From contig NC_062249.1 of assembly GCF_905475465.1 (NCBI RefSeq), positions 5,282,501-5,346,500 of the forward strand: a DNA stretch of 64,000 nucleotides. The letters are read 5' to 3'. Under the pieces are notes generated by a model. It worked only from the letters and a program-made list of their open reading frames with translations. It was not told the DNA's origin and did no database searches. Numbering within the stretch: position 1 is the stretch's first letter; each line of letters begins with the position of its first letter. The DNA comes from Pieris napi (taxonomy: Eukaryota; Arthropoda; Insecta; Lepidoptera; Pieridae). A program made the position numbers and the translations under genes. This document shows positions 22,241 to 34,500 of the stretch, piece after piece.

Positions 22241-24332
22241 TTTTCTTATCCTAAATACACACGCATCAGCATTTTCTGCTATTGTACCTTATTTTACTCT
22301 AATGTTTTTTTTTAATTTTCTCGTGTGTGTAAAATTAAAAAAAATTTACACAATTAACCGCCCCCGGCCCCGTAAGAAGATTAGTCTACCAACTCTACTG
22401 CATATCACCTGTATTCATTACGTAATAGCATAAATGAATCAGAATTTATATTTATGGCGCTGTTGGTAGACTGAAATGTATTTATTCGGAATTCAAATAT
22501 GTGCATGTACGATCCTGACACTGATTACTTGACATGAAGGGAAAGAAGAATTAACAAAAGTGAAATCGTTATTTTCGTGCTGTTCTGTCGGAGATTTTAT
22601 TATACCACTTCAGTGACAGTTACGAAGTAAAGTTATGGAACTTCGTGCTTCGTAAAAATTTACCGCACTACGTTCGTAGTAAGAAGCCTTAATAGAAAGG
22701 ACTTACAGGACTTACAAAAACTTCGGTATTGCTGTAGTAAACAAGAACAGAATTCGATAAAACTTAATGTTAAATGAAATTATGATAAAGCTATAGCGAA
22801 TAATATCCTTAGAAGTCTAAAGTTCGAAAAAAATATATGTTTAATTATTGTTGCAATTTAAAATACATCGCATATCATATTTCATGTATCTCGATGTATT
22901 GACAAGGCCGTCGACACTCGGGGTCACAGTGTGTAACACATACAATGGAATAAAGTAAGAATTGGATTATTTATCAACTTTTATAACTTTATTTTAATTA
23001 TCTAACAATCGAAATTTAAGAGAATGAAAATTAGCCTATAGATTTTGAGTTAGTGTTTTACAAAGGTAAAAATCAATTATCATTTTAATTATTCAATCAA
23101 TATTAAACTATCATATTATGTCAAAACAACTGCTAGCCAACTACTTTCAAATCTTATGTGTGTATACTGTGGTATGTCGGCTAAACAATTAATAATTAAT
23201 AGCCTCCACACAATAGCCAAGTTTATCTGCTTGTCCATTAGACACTGTCCATATGCCTTAGTAATAACAAGCACTTGGTACTATTGAAAGATACAAAAGC
23301 ATTTAAGTCTTCAACCAAGAATGTAAAAAATTCAGATTTACAAGTTCTTAGTACATTCAAAATATAGTAAAGCAATATTACTTACATGGTATTTATAATT
23401 TTACTAGCAGACCGGCTAAGTGTTGCTGTGGCTAAGGTTTTTGTTATATTACATAGTAGCAAACTATTCAAGGGATACGGTAGGAGAACACCAGTCATGG
23501 GGACCACCATGCTTTTTTGGTGAAATTGAGATGTAAGCTATCCTATCTTTTAAGTTGGATCAAACTACACACGGTGTGCAAATTTGATTGATATTGGTTT
23601 AGTAATTTAGAAGTCCATAGCCAACAAACAACGTGACACGTAATTTATATATATTAAGATTATTGCAAACATCATTATGCAGTACTATAAGATAAGGTTC
23701 CAACATATCATCATAATACATAATATTAAATAAAATTTATTATATATACATGTTTGTATGTTGTCTGATCCTGCACTATTTAAGCAAAATGTTTAGTTAG
23801 AAAACCCTGATTTATCATGTTTTGCACTTCTGAAAGTAATAATATTAAAATTAATAGTATGTGCAATACTAAAATTTACTTATAGTTCATGTACAAGAGT
23901 ATCTATCTGTATTCATTGAACAGTTAAAATTAAATTCAATGAGTTAAGTAGGTAGTAAAATTATTAGCAAGCCGTGAACATGTGAACATTATACGTTATC
24001 TCTCAATTAATTAGCAAAGTGCATCTTAGCACCATTTAAGGCAATAAGAAGTGGTAGCATATTGAGATGTAATTAAGGATTCACTGAAATGTTCATTTAT
24101 GTTATATTTATATTACCTGTTTGATGTAGGATTTTAAGGATTCTGCGTTGCAAGCATAGTTACATAATAATAATATAGAATTTGTAGAAACAGATTAGAA
24201 TTTTATGTTATTCAATAAAAATTCAATGTGGATATTGGGACATGTTTTAAGTTCTGTAAATGAATGATGAAAATTGTTATAAAAACAGGGAATACAAATT
24301 AAAAAATCATATTGTATAATACACAAAAATAT

Positions 24333-24360
24333 AGTGTGTATATATATATATATATATAAT
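24333..24360. repeat. (TA)n microsatellite
   Basis: An uninterrupted run of alternating T and A within AT-rich intergenic DNA. Confidence 0.85.
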
Positions 24361-25794
24361 AACAATCTTTAACTATGTCTTATATATGTCTGGACATTGG
24401 ACAGCTTAGTCTTATAAATTTTGTATTCTTGTTTTAAACCTTCAATGTTAAGCCTTAGTTTATCAAGAATGGAATTGTAAAGTTAAAATTTTATTTTGGA
24501 AATTATTGTATGTTTAGCTGGGTTTAATTGTTTACCTGACCTTAAATTGTGTTCTTAATGTGAATATTACAATAAGTTTATTAAACTTTAATTTTTATAA
24601 GTGACACAGTATTTACACCCAAGATTCATTTTTTACTGGATAACCAAATATTTAATAGTGTTAAGACATTTTTATCCGTCATAACATCCGACCTTTATAA
24701 AAGAGACATAAGTCCAATGTAATACAACGTATTAAAATAGATTATAAAAGAAAGGGAGTCGATATAAAATATTAAAACACTACTCTAATAAGATTTCAGT
24801 GTATTCCTACTTCTACCGTCTGACAGGGCCTATTGAATTAACAACTACTTACCCTTATCAGCCGACTTAAATTCACTGAGGAAGATAACACATAATCACA
24901 ACAACATTAACTTTAAAGGATTAATAAGATTTATGGGCCTAATGCGATAAAAACATGTAAACTTTGACATAAAATATCAAACGAAAAGGTACGACCGCTG
25001 GAAGGCGCGCCACTGTACTGGGATACCATACTCAAAACTCAAACTTCGAATCTTGTAGCAAACAGCTGTTGATATTACCAGACTAAAATATTATTATTTA
25101 TTAAAATTAATATTATATTTATTTAAATGTTTGATTTGTAAATAGAACTGTTTACAATATCTATTTCATATAGGTTATCTTTACTCAAACGTTTTCTATC
25201 AACGGTCAACACAATCTGGCGAAATATGCCTACGCAAACCAATGACAAAACAATTATTCGTCTTGTTCACTGTAATTCATTTCTGTATATCGCTCACCCA
25301 GTTTTGTAATTATTTTAAGAAATAATCAAGTTCTACTGAGTAGTAGGTACTTTATCTAACTTTGCGTTATACTTTTTTATGGTAGAACTGACCACTTTTG
25401 ACTCCACTGTGAATGGAAATGCGAAAGGCGGCAATGAAATGACCAAACATGTCCAGAAAATTATGTGATAATATTTGTCACATAATTAAAAAAAAAGTAA
25501 CCTATATGGAATAAAAACATAATCCGAAACATTCTACTTCTTTTTCGGAGAGTTATTTTAAAATCAATAAGAATTTCAAATAAATTAATTAGATATTGGT
25601 AGGTATTAATTTATATTAAAATTTATCACTTTAGGTAATAGATAAATTTGTACGTGCATGATTGCTGTCGCGATTTATCTCACGGATTGGAAAAATAATT
25701 AAGTAATATATTTTAATAAGTATAAGCAGACTGTTTTAAACTATAATCAAACGAAAAAGTTACATTCAACTTATGCAGTATTTTTATATAATCG

Positions 25795-26130
25795 AAGGCA
25801 AATGAGCCTACGGGACGCCCAAAAAGGGCAATCATCGCAGCCCATGGACACCCAGTTTTATTGGGTGCGTTGCTGGCCTTTGAGGGAGGAGTACACTCTT
25901 ACTGAATAGTTGGGAGGTCATATCTCTCAGGGAAGTCCCCTACTGGGAGTTGATTCCACAGTTCGCTAGTTCGCAAAAGAAAGTAACTTTTGAAACGGAC
26001 CGTGGAAGTCGCCATCAAGGTGATGTTGATGAAATTTTGAGTTGATACGGCTCGTACGGTGTTGAAACGAGGCAGGAGGGATCAACCCAAACAGGCAAAC
26101 AATTCTTAAGAACAGTCACCATAGTAGGTA
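25795..26130 (-). repeat. Dispersed repeat, long copy
   Basis: It contains gggacgcccaaaaagggc, agcccatggaca, tgggtgcgttgctggcct, ttgattccacagttcgc and a GC-richer block to about 26130 (acggaccgtggaagtcgcc, cgtgttg-like words, gaggcaggaggg). The first part matches 1268-1335. It ends shortly before a GA microsatellite and some 400 bp upstream of the serine protease homologue. Family not identified. Confidence 0.5.
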
Positions 26131-26166
26131 CACTTTGTAGAAAACGCAAAGAGACGCAATGTCTCT

Positions 26167-26188
26167 GTGTAGAGAGAGAGAGAGAGAA
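26167..26188. repeat. (GA)n microsatellite
   Basis: Short run of GA dinucleotides ahead of the serine protease homologue promoter. Confidence 0.8.
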
Positions 26189-26499
26189 TCAAGCCGATCA
26201 ATAATAAATTGGAGATTGACAATTCATAAATTATGTAAATGTAACTTAGTGTAGTACATTCGTATTTTATTTTATTAAATAAGTAATGTTTAATTCCTAT
26301 GTCTCACAACACCTTTTTAATTCATATATTATATAGTAAAATGTATTATTTTATCTTTATTACAGCATAGTATCTTTTGCCTTTGCACTACGCTTATATA
26401 TAAACTTCAAAATCTTAATTATTAAAAATATTAAACAACCTGTATACTATTGCACGCAACGATAAAAATAATGAGTCTAATCTGTTTAATTCATATGTA

Positions 26500-26523
26500 T
26501 ATAAATACAAGTCTGAATTCAGA
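26500..26523 (+). promoter_or_regulatory. Core promoter of the serine protease homologue
   Basis: A TATAAATA box at 26500-26507 is followed by TTCAGATT near 26518, which resembles an arthropod initiator (TCAGT-like). The start codon is at 26550. The TATA-to-ATG spacing leaves a very short 5' UTR, as is common for insect secreted-protein genes. Confidence 0.6.
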
Positions 26524-26549
26524 TTATATTGTCCGGTGTCTCTGACAAA

Positions 26550-28921
26550 ATGGTTTGCAAAACACTCTGCTTCGCGCTCGCAGCATTATGCGTTGGTATG
26601 TAACATTAAAAGTATACTTGATTGTTATTTATAAGACTATATGACTATCCAAACATTAAGAGAAGCTTGTATCTTCTGAGCAAGTAGGCCTGTCTTCTCA
26701 TCGTCACAGGGGGCTCCTGTCCTCTCCTCAAGATAAAGGTAGTGATCCTCCTTCCTTATAAATTGTTTGATAAATGACTTATGCTGTTGACTTAGACTCC
26801 GTTATAGCTCGGATCTTATAACTTTCCTGGGGACAAAAAATCGGTTTGCAAAGGTTTGTCGAAAAAATAGTATATCTGTAACAAAAACATGAATCACATG
26901 GATTTTTTTTAAATATATTATATAAATTACCTATTTTATTTCTAGCATATGCAGCTCCAGAAGGCCGCATCACAGGAGGTGCCGACGTTGATATTACAGA
27001 GGCACCTTATATGGTATCTCTGGTTTACCATTACCCAAGACCCAACATCTACATTCAGCGCTGTGTGGGAAGCCTCATCTCTTCCTGGCACATACTTACC
27101 GTGGCTTATTGTTTTACGTAAGAATTTGAAGCATATTGAAAAACCAGGTCAGCTACCTAGGGAGCATTCAAGTACTAGGTAACGAATTTTGGGTCCTTTT
27201 GTAAAACGTTACGATGCGGGGCGAGGATTTAATAACGCGTTATTGTTAATATTATTTTTGACTTTCCAGTAGGTACTTTACAACACATAATGGTAACTTT
27301 TAGGTATAAAGAGGCACTTTGGTGGTCACGAAACGTTTTACTATTGGGTACAGAATAACGTTATGGCGCGTTACAGGGGGGGGGGGGGGGGGTTAATAAT
27401 CTCCAAAAATAGCATGACGTAATACTTGAACGCTCCCCTAGGCCTAGTCGACCGACCTGGTTTCAAAGGCTTAGTAAATAATAATAATAAAATTATATTT
27501 TATAATAATGTCTATCGTAAGATTTATGGTGGAATTTCTAATTTAATTAGAATCTTGAAATTAAGCGACTGAAACTGTTTTCATTCGTTTTAAAGTATAA
27601 AAACAATTTTAAGGTAGGTACCTATAATATATCTATAACATTACGAAACACTTATTACACTTAGCTACCAGACATTCTTAGTGTAGAGTTCATTACGAGT
27701 GAGGATTATATTTTGAAAGTAGTCGCATTATTACAAGAGTTATCACTGAAGTTTACCGAAATCATTTTTTACAGTGGAGCAATCCAAGACAACTTCACAC
27801 TGCGAGCGGGATCCTCTAATAGTCTTTCGGGCGGCGTTACTTCCACCATCCAGCAAGTCATACAGCATCCAGACTACGTAGCGACCCCGAGACAAAACGA
27901 TATAGCAATTGTATTTGCAAAGGAACCCTTCAGAATCACAAATGTAGTGAACAGTTTACGTCTCCCACCTCAGACATTTACACTGACAGATGGTGCTATT
28001 GGCGTAGTCACCGGATGGGGATTCGATAAGGTGTGTGTTGCCCTCAACTGGAAAGTGCTTTAGGTTAATTTACCATTATTTCTTCAAATGTATTTGTATG
28101 AAGAAAATAATCTTTACGAATTATTTTCTTCGAATGATCTTTACCGATTATTATTGAAAAAGCGTTTACTTCTCTAAATACCCTGTTTGATACGTTTTTC
28201 TGCAGAATAGAAAAAATAATCTAAATTTATTTGTAGGAGCAAGCCGATGGTGGCACTCAGCATGAATCCCTTAGAAAAATTGAGTTGAGAAAAGTACCTG
28301 CAAGTACTTGTACCGCTGCCTTCTCAGATGTTGACGACGTTTCCATTACAGACAGTAAGTTAATATATTTTACGTAAGACAATTAATAATATCTTCTAAT
28401 TAGAATGTTTGATTATGTACCACCATCAAACTCTGCTTTAGTAAAATTGTAAAGAAATTGCTATAGAATTTGCAAAGTAACATCTAAAACGATACTTATT
28501 AATAGATTAATTGAGAAGTGCTTCACCGGCATCACTACTAAATAGTCGGTTTCTTAATTACTCTTGACTCAGAACGTGGAGCCTACTGAGAAGAACTCAC
28601 ATAAAAATCGGTGGTAGTTATGTACTTATTTAAAGAACCTAATAATATTTTTAAAGTAAATACGAAATTATGTTTACAGCCGTTTTTTGCGCGTCTGAAA
28701 CAGAAAAGGGAATATGCTTTGGCGACGCCGGCGCACCTTTCGTATCAACCGTATACAACAGTCAAGCTTTGGTAGGTGTTTCGTCCTACTACCAAGACTG
28801 CGGATCAACTTATCCGGATATTTTCGTCCGGGTGGAGAAATACTCCAATTGGATTTTGGAAGTGGCTGTGGCACCCACCGGTAGACGTGTTGTGGAAGGC
28901 GACACGCCCGCCATTGCCTAA
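26550..28921 (+). CDS. Secreted S1-family serine protease homologue (catalytically dead), 277 aa
   Basis: Exons 26550-26595, 26946-27117, 27775-28030, 28237-28354 and 28680-28921; all phases agree. A signal peptide (MVCKTLCFALAALC) leads to a short pro-segment ending GR/ITGG at residues 22-27, the usual R|IVGG-type activation site. Chymotrypsin-fold landmarks are present: the cysteine pair CVGSLISS...AYC, NDIAI with catalytic-position Asp115, GWGF, the pair in STC...FC, and GDAGAP near residues 212-217. The catalytic His is Tyr70 (LTVAYCF instead of AAHCF), and the nucleophile Ser is Ala214 (GDAGAP instead of GDSGGP). All three core disulfides and the Asp before the nucleophile position remain, so the fold should be kept while proteolysis is lost. 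The C-terminus extends beyond the usual end (VAPTGRRVVEGDT). It resembles lepidopteran non-catalytic homologues acting as cofactors or haemolymph/gut proteins; the specific role is unknown. Confidence 0.9.
27159..27439. mobile_element. MITE, GGGAGC(G/A)TTCAAGTA family, copy 1 (with G17 run)
   Basis: The left end reads agggagcattcaagta and the right end tacttgaacgctcccc. The interior carries ttttgtaaaacgttacgatg, gcgttattgttaatatt, gtggtcacgaaacgtttta and a run of 17 G at 27376-27392. Sister copies are at 38638 and 40133. It sits in intron 2 of the serine protease homologue. Confidence 0.75.
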
Positions 28922-31541
28922 GTTTTGTAAGCATTAATTAATTGAAAGTGGGCATCGAGTCTAGTTAAACTATTATCCCTAATAATAGATACATTTGTGA
29001 TATAGTTAATAAATAACTTAAATTTTCAATTTACTGTCTTAAATTTTTTAGTTCTTTACTTTATGTTATAAGTACACATTTATAGCGGAAACAGAACCAA
29101 AACTAGTAAAACATTGATTTTTTTTTTGTGAATGAAAATAAATAAATAATTATTTAAAATAACATTTTTTAAAGCTAAAGGTGATGTTTTTTGTCAATCT
29201 TAATAGTAAATAAAAATACATAATGTAAATATACAAAATATATTTATTAAGTAAACCTGTATAATCCAAATTCCATCAAATATTGACAACACGGATAGAT
29301 CATCTTTGGAACAAACTTCAACGGGCAAGACAGTTGCGGTAAAGGCACTACATATTGCTTAAATGACTGCTATAATATCTAGTTCTATAAAGATATGCTA
29401 ATTAATGGGTCAAGCACAAACATTCTAAATAATTAATGACCAATACAATTATCGACCGAAGTACAAAGTCAATCAATCAATCAATTTGTTTAAATATTTT
29501 TGTGCTTGGGGCATGGCGAACAGTATTAAAAATGTTATCTAATGAGGCACACTTTTTGGATATTAAAAAATATACAACAGAATATACAGCCTTTTACAAT
29601 AAAAACAAAAGATTTTAATGGTTGATACTATTTTTCTTCTTAGCATACCTTTACTTATAACATCTATAATTAACAAATAACTATAAAGATACCCAAATAT
29701 CATTTACCTACGACGAACAGGGGGCACGTAATTGCATTAACACTTACAAAAATTACACCTACAAAATATATGCGCATACGCAGTACCTAAAATTTAACAA
29801 TAAGTACACTTACAATTCCATTTTTCACTCGGTGGTCCCATTTTATTTCAAATTTCAGTCAAATTACGTTCTAAAGCTATCCACAAAGCTAGGTTTCTTA
29901 CACATAATTCTGGAGCCAAACCAGAATATGAATTTATCGGCCTTTAGTTTTTATCCACAGTAGAAATCAAGTATGATTGAATAGCAAACAACTCCTTAAT
30001 TTCTATAAGTCGAAAATGTTTAAGGAAACTAGCTGTCTGACTCTATCTAAAGATATGACGTAACGATTACGATTGAACCCATTACATTTGATATTGATGT
30101 CTGCACCTCATATGGCAAGGATTTTGCCTGGGAGAAAGTTCTTGTCACGTTAAAAAGCAAAATACAATTATTTTACTTCCGCGCATCTAAAGATGAAAAC
30201 TTTTATGTATGCAGTTCTCAAGTACATTTAGTAGACAAATTGTGTGCTTAATCTAAAAGTAATATACGATAAATACTACAAATTATGTGCTTATATTTAC
30301 AAGTGGAGATACGAGATTCTTATTTACACTCGCTAGTTTGAGATTTTATGCAGACTTCTTGATTTAGCTTAGCAATATAGAATCTTTAACCGCTATATAG
30401 AATAATCACCAAAAATATTTTTTAATATTTGTTCTAGTAACTGACTACTATAAAAGTGGAAAACCAATTTCGAAACAATTCAAAAAAAGTTTTTACATCA
30501 AACCATATTATGTGATTTTTGTCTTTAATTCAGAAATACGGGTCTTCAATCAAAATGCAATTGTGATATCTCGTATTATAAACACCATTTTTATGATTGA
30601 TTACAGTACTATATTAAATGTCCGCGCCTAGTTTGACATCACATCATGTCAATCAATCATGGGAGCCTTCAATGTCTAAACTTTTTTCTATTTTATACGG
30701 TCTCGATTCGCTTGTAATTTACGCGAGATGCTTAAATAACACCTTCTGATAGATATTTTTTAGAATTGTAAAATAGTTGGAAATCCCAATAGTGCATTCT
30801 TGCAGTCTTTGTAAAATTCATTTGTAAGAAAAAATCTTAAGGTTTTAAGTATATAAATAAACTAATCAAATGTAAGAACTTTAGTTACATCTATATTGCC
30901 TGCTGCCATAATCTTAACAGTATTAAAGCTTTATTACTAACCCTATACTAAAATAGATTACATTTTATTTGAGTACAGCACACGGTTACTGGTTTTTACA
31001 ACAAATTCATATTTATGTTGTGTTCGAATTTTCAAAGTCAAAGAAAACGGTCAAATTCTGTTAGATGGAAATACTATCACAAGTTAATTCAAATACTATA
31101 TGAAAGAGAGAATGAGTGGAAAGTTTATCTGCGTAGTTAAAAGTATACTGTATAGTTTGGAATAGTAAGAACTAGATTATCTTGCGGGATTCATTTTCAA
31201 AATAAGTTTCAATAGCTACGACTCGCTGATGTTGGTAAAGAGAAATACTGCTAATTTATTACAGAGATATACATTTTGTATTTTGGGTACGACAATCAAG
31301 TGTACGTAGACCTCGAAAGACCCTTAAAAGCAAGGAAAATAATTGATGTCTTGCTTCTAACCTTAATAATATGCAGGTCTGTGAAATGTTCGTAACAATT
31401 GAGAGCATTCTTAATTTAAATTATTGTTTGTCATCCTTTAACTATTTAACACAAGTCCGGATATGTATAGAAAAAACTTTCTACGACAGTAGACAATTTT
31501 CAAAAGTTAACTAATGAAAAATAGTATTTAGGGCTAACAGT
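28922..31541. other. Space between the convergent serine protease homologue and Magi genes
   Basis: The protease homologue's 3' UTR ends near an AATAAA at 29008-29013. The rest is AT-rich and presumably holds the Magi 3' UTR (minus strand), whose polyadenylation site I could not fix among many AATAAA-like words. No coding region or repeat was recognised. Confidence 0.55.
29008..29013 (+). terminator. Polyadenylation signal AATAAA of the serine protease homologue
   Basis: AATAAA 87 bases after the stop codon, in a U-rich context; the first such signal downstream. Confidence 0.6.
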
Positions 31542-34500
31542 TCAGTCCGGTGGTAATACCGTGAGGGTGACAGTGGTGCCTGATCTCTTAATGAGGGCCA
31601 CTACTTCGGGGTGAGGCAGGTTACGGACCGGTAAGTGGTTGATAGCCACTATTGTGTCTCCAACGTGAAGGAGACCGCATCGAGCCGCTGGAGAATTGGC
31701 GATTAATTGTCCTGAAAAAAAAATAATTAAACGAAAAGTACGAATCCTTTGATTTCTTGGTCATTATATTTAATTTAATCACTGTTTGGCCAATGTGATT
31801 TATTGTGTTCGTATACGCCCATTACTTCTACAATCTACAAGAAAGTAATAATCACACTTGGACTTTTTTAAAGGCATTTTTGAAGATATACTTCTTTAGG
31901 CGCGTTATGAAAAATTGATGAGAGTGAAATTTTACGATGCGCGCGAACCTGAGACACAAAGTTGTCAGTGTGATTATAGCGTGCGCGAGCGAGATGGGAA
32001 TAAGACAATCTACACGTAAACAGAAATAGAATATGCGTGAAGTTAGCAGCTATGCCAAGAATTTTGAATGAACATAATGACATTTACCTTTTAAACAAAT
32101 AAAGGAGATTTAATTATTTTTTCAATGAAATTTAGCAATGCTTTTTCACAAAGACCTATTGTTACTTAGTTAAAAGGTTATGAAACATACGTAGTTATTA
32201 AATTGAATGAATAATATAATAAAATAATAAATAATAATAATTATTATTATTAATTAATAATTGAATAATATGCTATTATTAAATTATTAACGTTAAATAT
32301 TTGTTATTAATTATACAATATTTAAAAAAAAATAAAGAAAGCCAAAAAAGTATAACTTCTTACGCGCGTACATAAGTACACGCACCCTTTTTTTTTATTG
32401 ATTGTGGCGGTATACGCGTATAGGGACACGTCCTTAACGACAAACAAGTACGTATATGTTTATAAACTTACCTATTGTACTCGTAGCTTTATTGGTAGAT
32501 GAAATAACGACGAATCCAAAGCCCTCTCCTTCGTTTCTCGTCACTGTGACGTCATACGGCACTGTCCAACCACCGCCTGCCTCATATTGGACGCCATATC
32601 TGTAAGTGATATCAACTTTTACATATAATATTAAATTATAGTTAACGTTTTCATTAACGACAGTTGACAACAAACTTAAGAAGTTATTTTAAATGTTTAA
32701 CGATACACATAATTCATTTTTTTTAAATAATACAATCTATGTTCCGAAATTTTCATATTATGTTTAGTATTAGGTATTAAAAGCTTTGTTCAGCAACACT
32801 AAAAATCATTAAACCCTAGAAAAAAATCAGTGGCGCTACAACCTGTTTAGATCTGCGCCTCAGATATCTGACTCTGTTTCATAATCATTTTTAAATCTAA
32901 AAGGCAAGTAGGTGATCAGCCTCCTGTGCCTGACACACGCCGTCGACTTTTTGGATCTAAGACATGTTTCTTCACGATGTTTTCCTTCACCGTACGAGCA
33001 AGTATTAAACCCTAGAAAATATACTTAATATCTCTTACGTTCTTTTATACTGGTCACCTATATAAAGGGTATAAATTAAATTATGTTTTATTTCAATTAA
33101 TCACTTACATAGGTGCAGCCGGTGGGTACATGGGTGCTGGGTGAAGAATATTATAAGAAGCTGGTACGTGAGCCACCGGAGGTTCAGCGCTGAAATTTTT
33201 AATATAACTATTACTCTGTAATAAGTAAAAAACCGTTGCCTACTTTCTCTGTGCTCTTTTGAGACGAAGATTTACATCCATAACTGGATCTCGACACGTA
33301 GTTGTAAAATAATTGTGCCTCTAACGAGTACATGACACTTAGAGAGTGAGAGACACACACACACGCGCGCACACAAACACACACCAAATTTATTTTTACG
33401 ACTCCGTTTGCAATGTTTTCTATTAGCACTTAATACTTATTATCTTCTATTGTATCTTATGACAATGACCTGATTGTACGTGTTCCGGTCCGGTGGTGGA
33501 GAGGCTGGCTATCTGTCACTCAGGTCTCCTGTTACAGAGACCAGTCTCTCACATACACTTCCTAATGTTATCATCTTAGTTTAATCATAATAACCTTGTA
33601 TGTATATGTGAGAGAAGAAATAAAGATTATTATTATTATTATATTAAAAATACATACGGAAGCAACGGCTGGTGTTGATGAGCAGGTACTACAGCTGGAA
33701 TACCCAAAGGCTGAATATCCGCTCTGTTGTGTCTCACGCCCAATGTCACCTGTGGTTATTTTAAATAGAAAATTAAGTTTATTTGTTGATTATATTAATA
33801 ACCATGTGCTAAAATACTAATCAAAATTTTTTGACAAAAATTCTCACATGTCCTCTAGACGCAGCCTGGCATACATAGGCCACCGCTCGCGCATGTGTAG
33901 CGCCACTTAGAGGAATTCCATCTACTGATGTCAACAGATCTCCCGGGCGTAGAAGTCCGTCGGCTGGACCACCTACGCAGAAATTAATATTATTAAAATA
34001 GTAAACAAATCAATTTGTTTATAATAAGCGTACACAATCGGAAAGGATTTGTTTTGGTAGAGTATAGAATATTTTTATTTACGGGCAATCATCATTCAAA
34101 GCAAAATTCACATCTACCTAAAAAATAAAAACATTAAAAACTAAATGGAATATTAGTTGTTATAAATACAATCAAACCCAAAAACTAAACTGACTCAATG
34201 ACAGTTAAATATTTGCGTTGATGGAAACCATGAAAATTTATTGGAAAAATGTCGTGCCTATTTTAAATAAAAATCGATTATGTGAACTCCTTTAAATACA
34301 CATTACAAAACAAAATAAAAAAAAGATAGCGGCTCAGCGGCGATATCAGAATAACTAATCAAACAAAAATCTACTCACCCGGTACAACATAACCCACCGC
34401 TACGCGGCTGCCGTCTTCGGTCCCACCAACAATACGGAATCCAAACCCTGCACTGCCGCGAGCTAGACGTACAAGGACATCTGCTTCGGGGTCAGTTGAG

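Larger units (their letters stand above)
15588..26549. other. Intergenic region with repeats, no gene recognised
   Basis: An untranslated first exon and promoter of Itpr probably lie here but could not be placed. Recognisable contents are an inverted-repeat MITE near 15.8 kb, a tandem-repeat element near 17.5-17.9 kb, SINE-like fragments near 20.3, 21.3 and 21.8 kb, a retroelement tail near 22.2 kb, a TA run near 24.3 kb and a repeat near 25.8 kb. Between these the sequence is AT-rich with short open frames that show no family resemblance. I see nothing definite in 22.3-24.3 kb or 24.4-25.8 kb. Confidence 0.6.
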
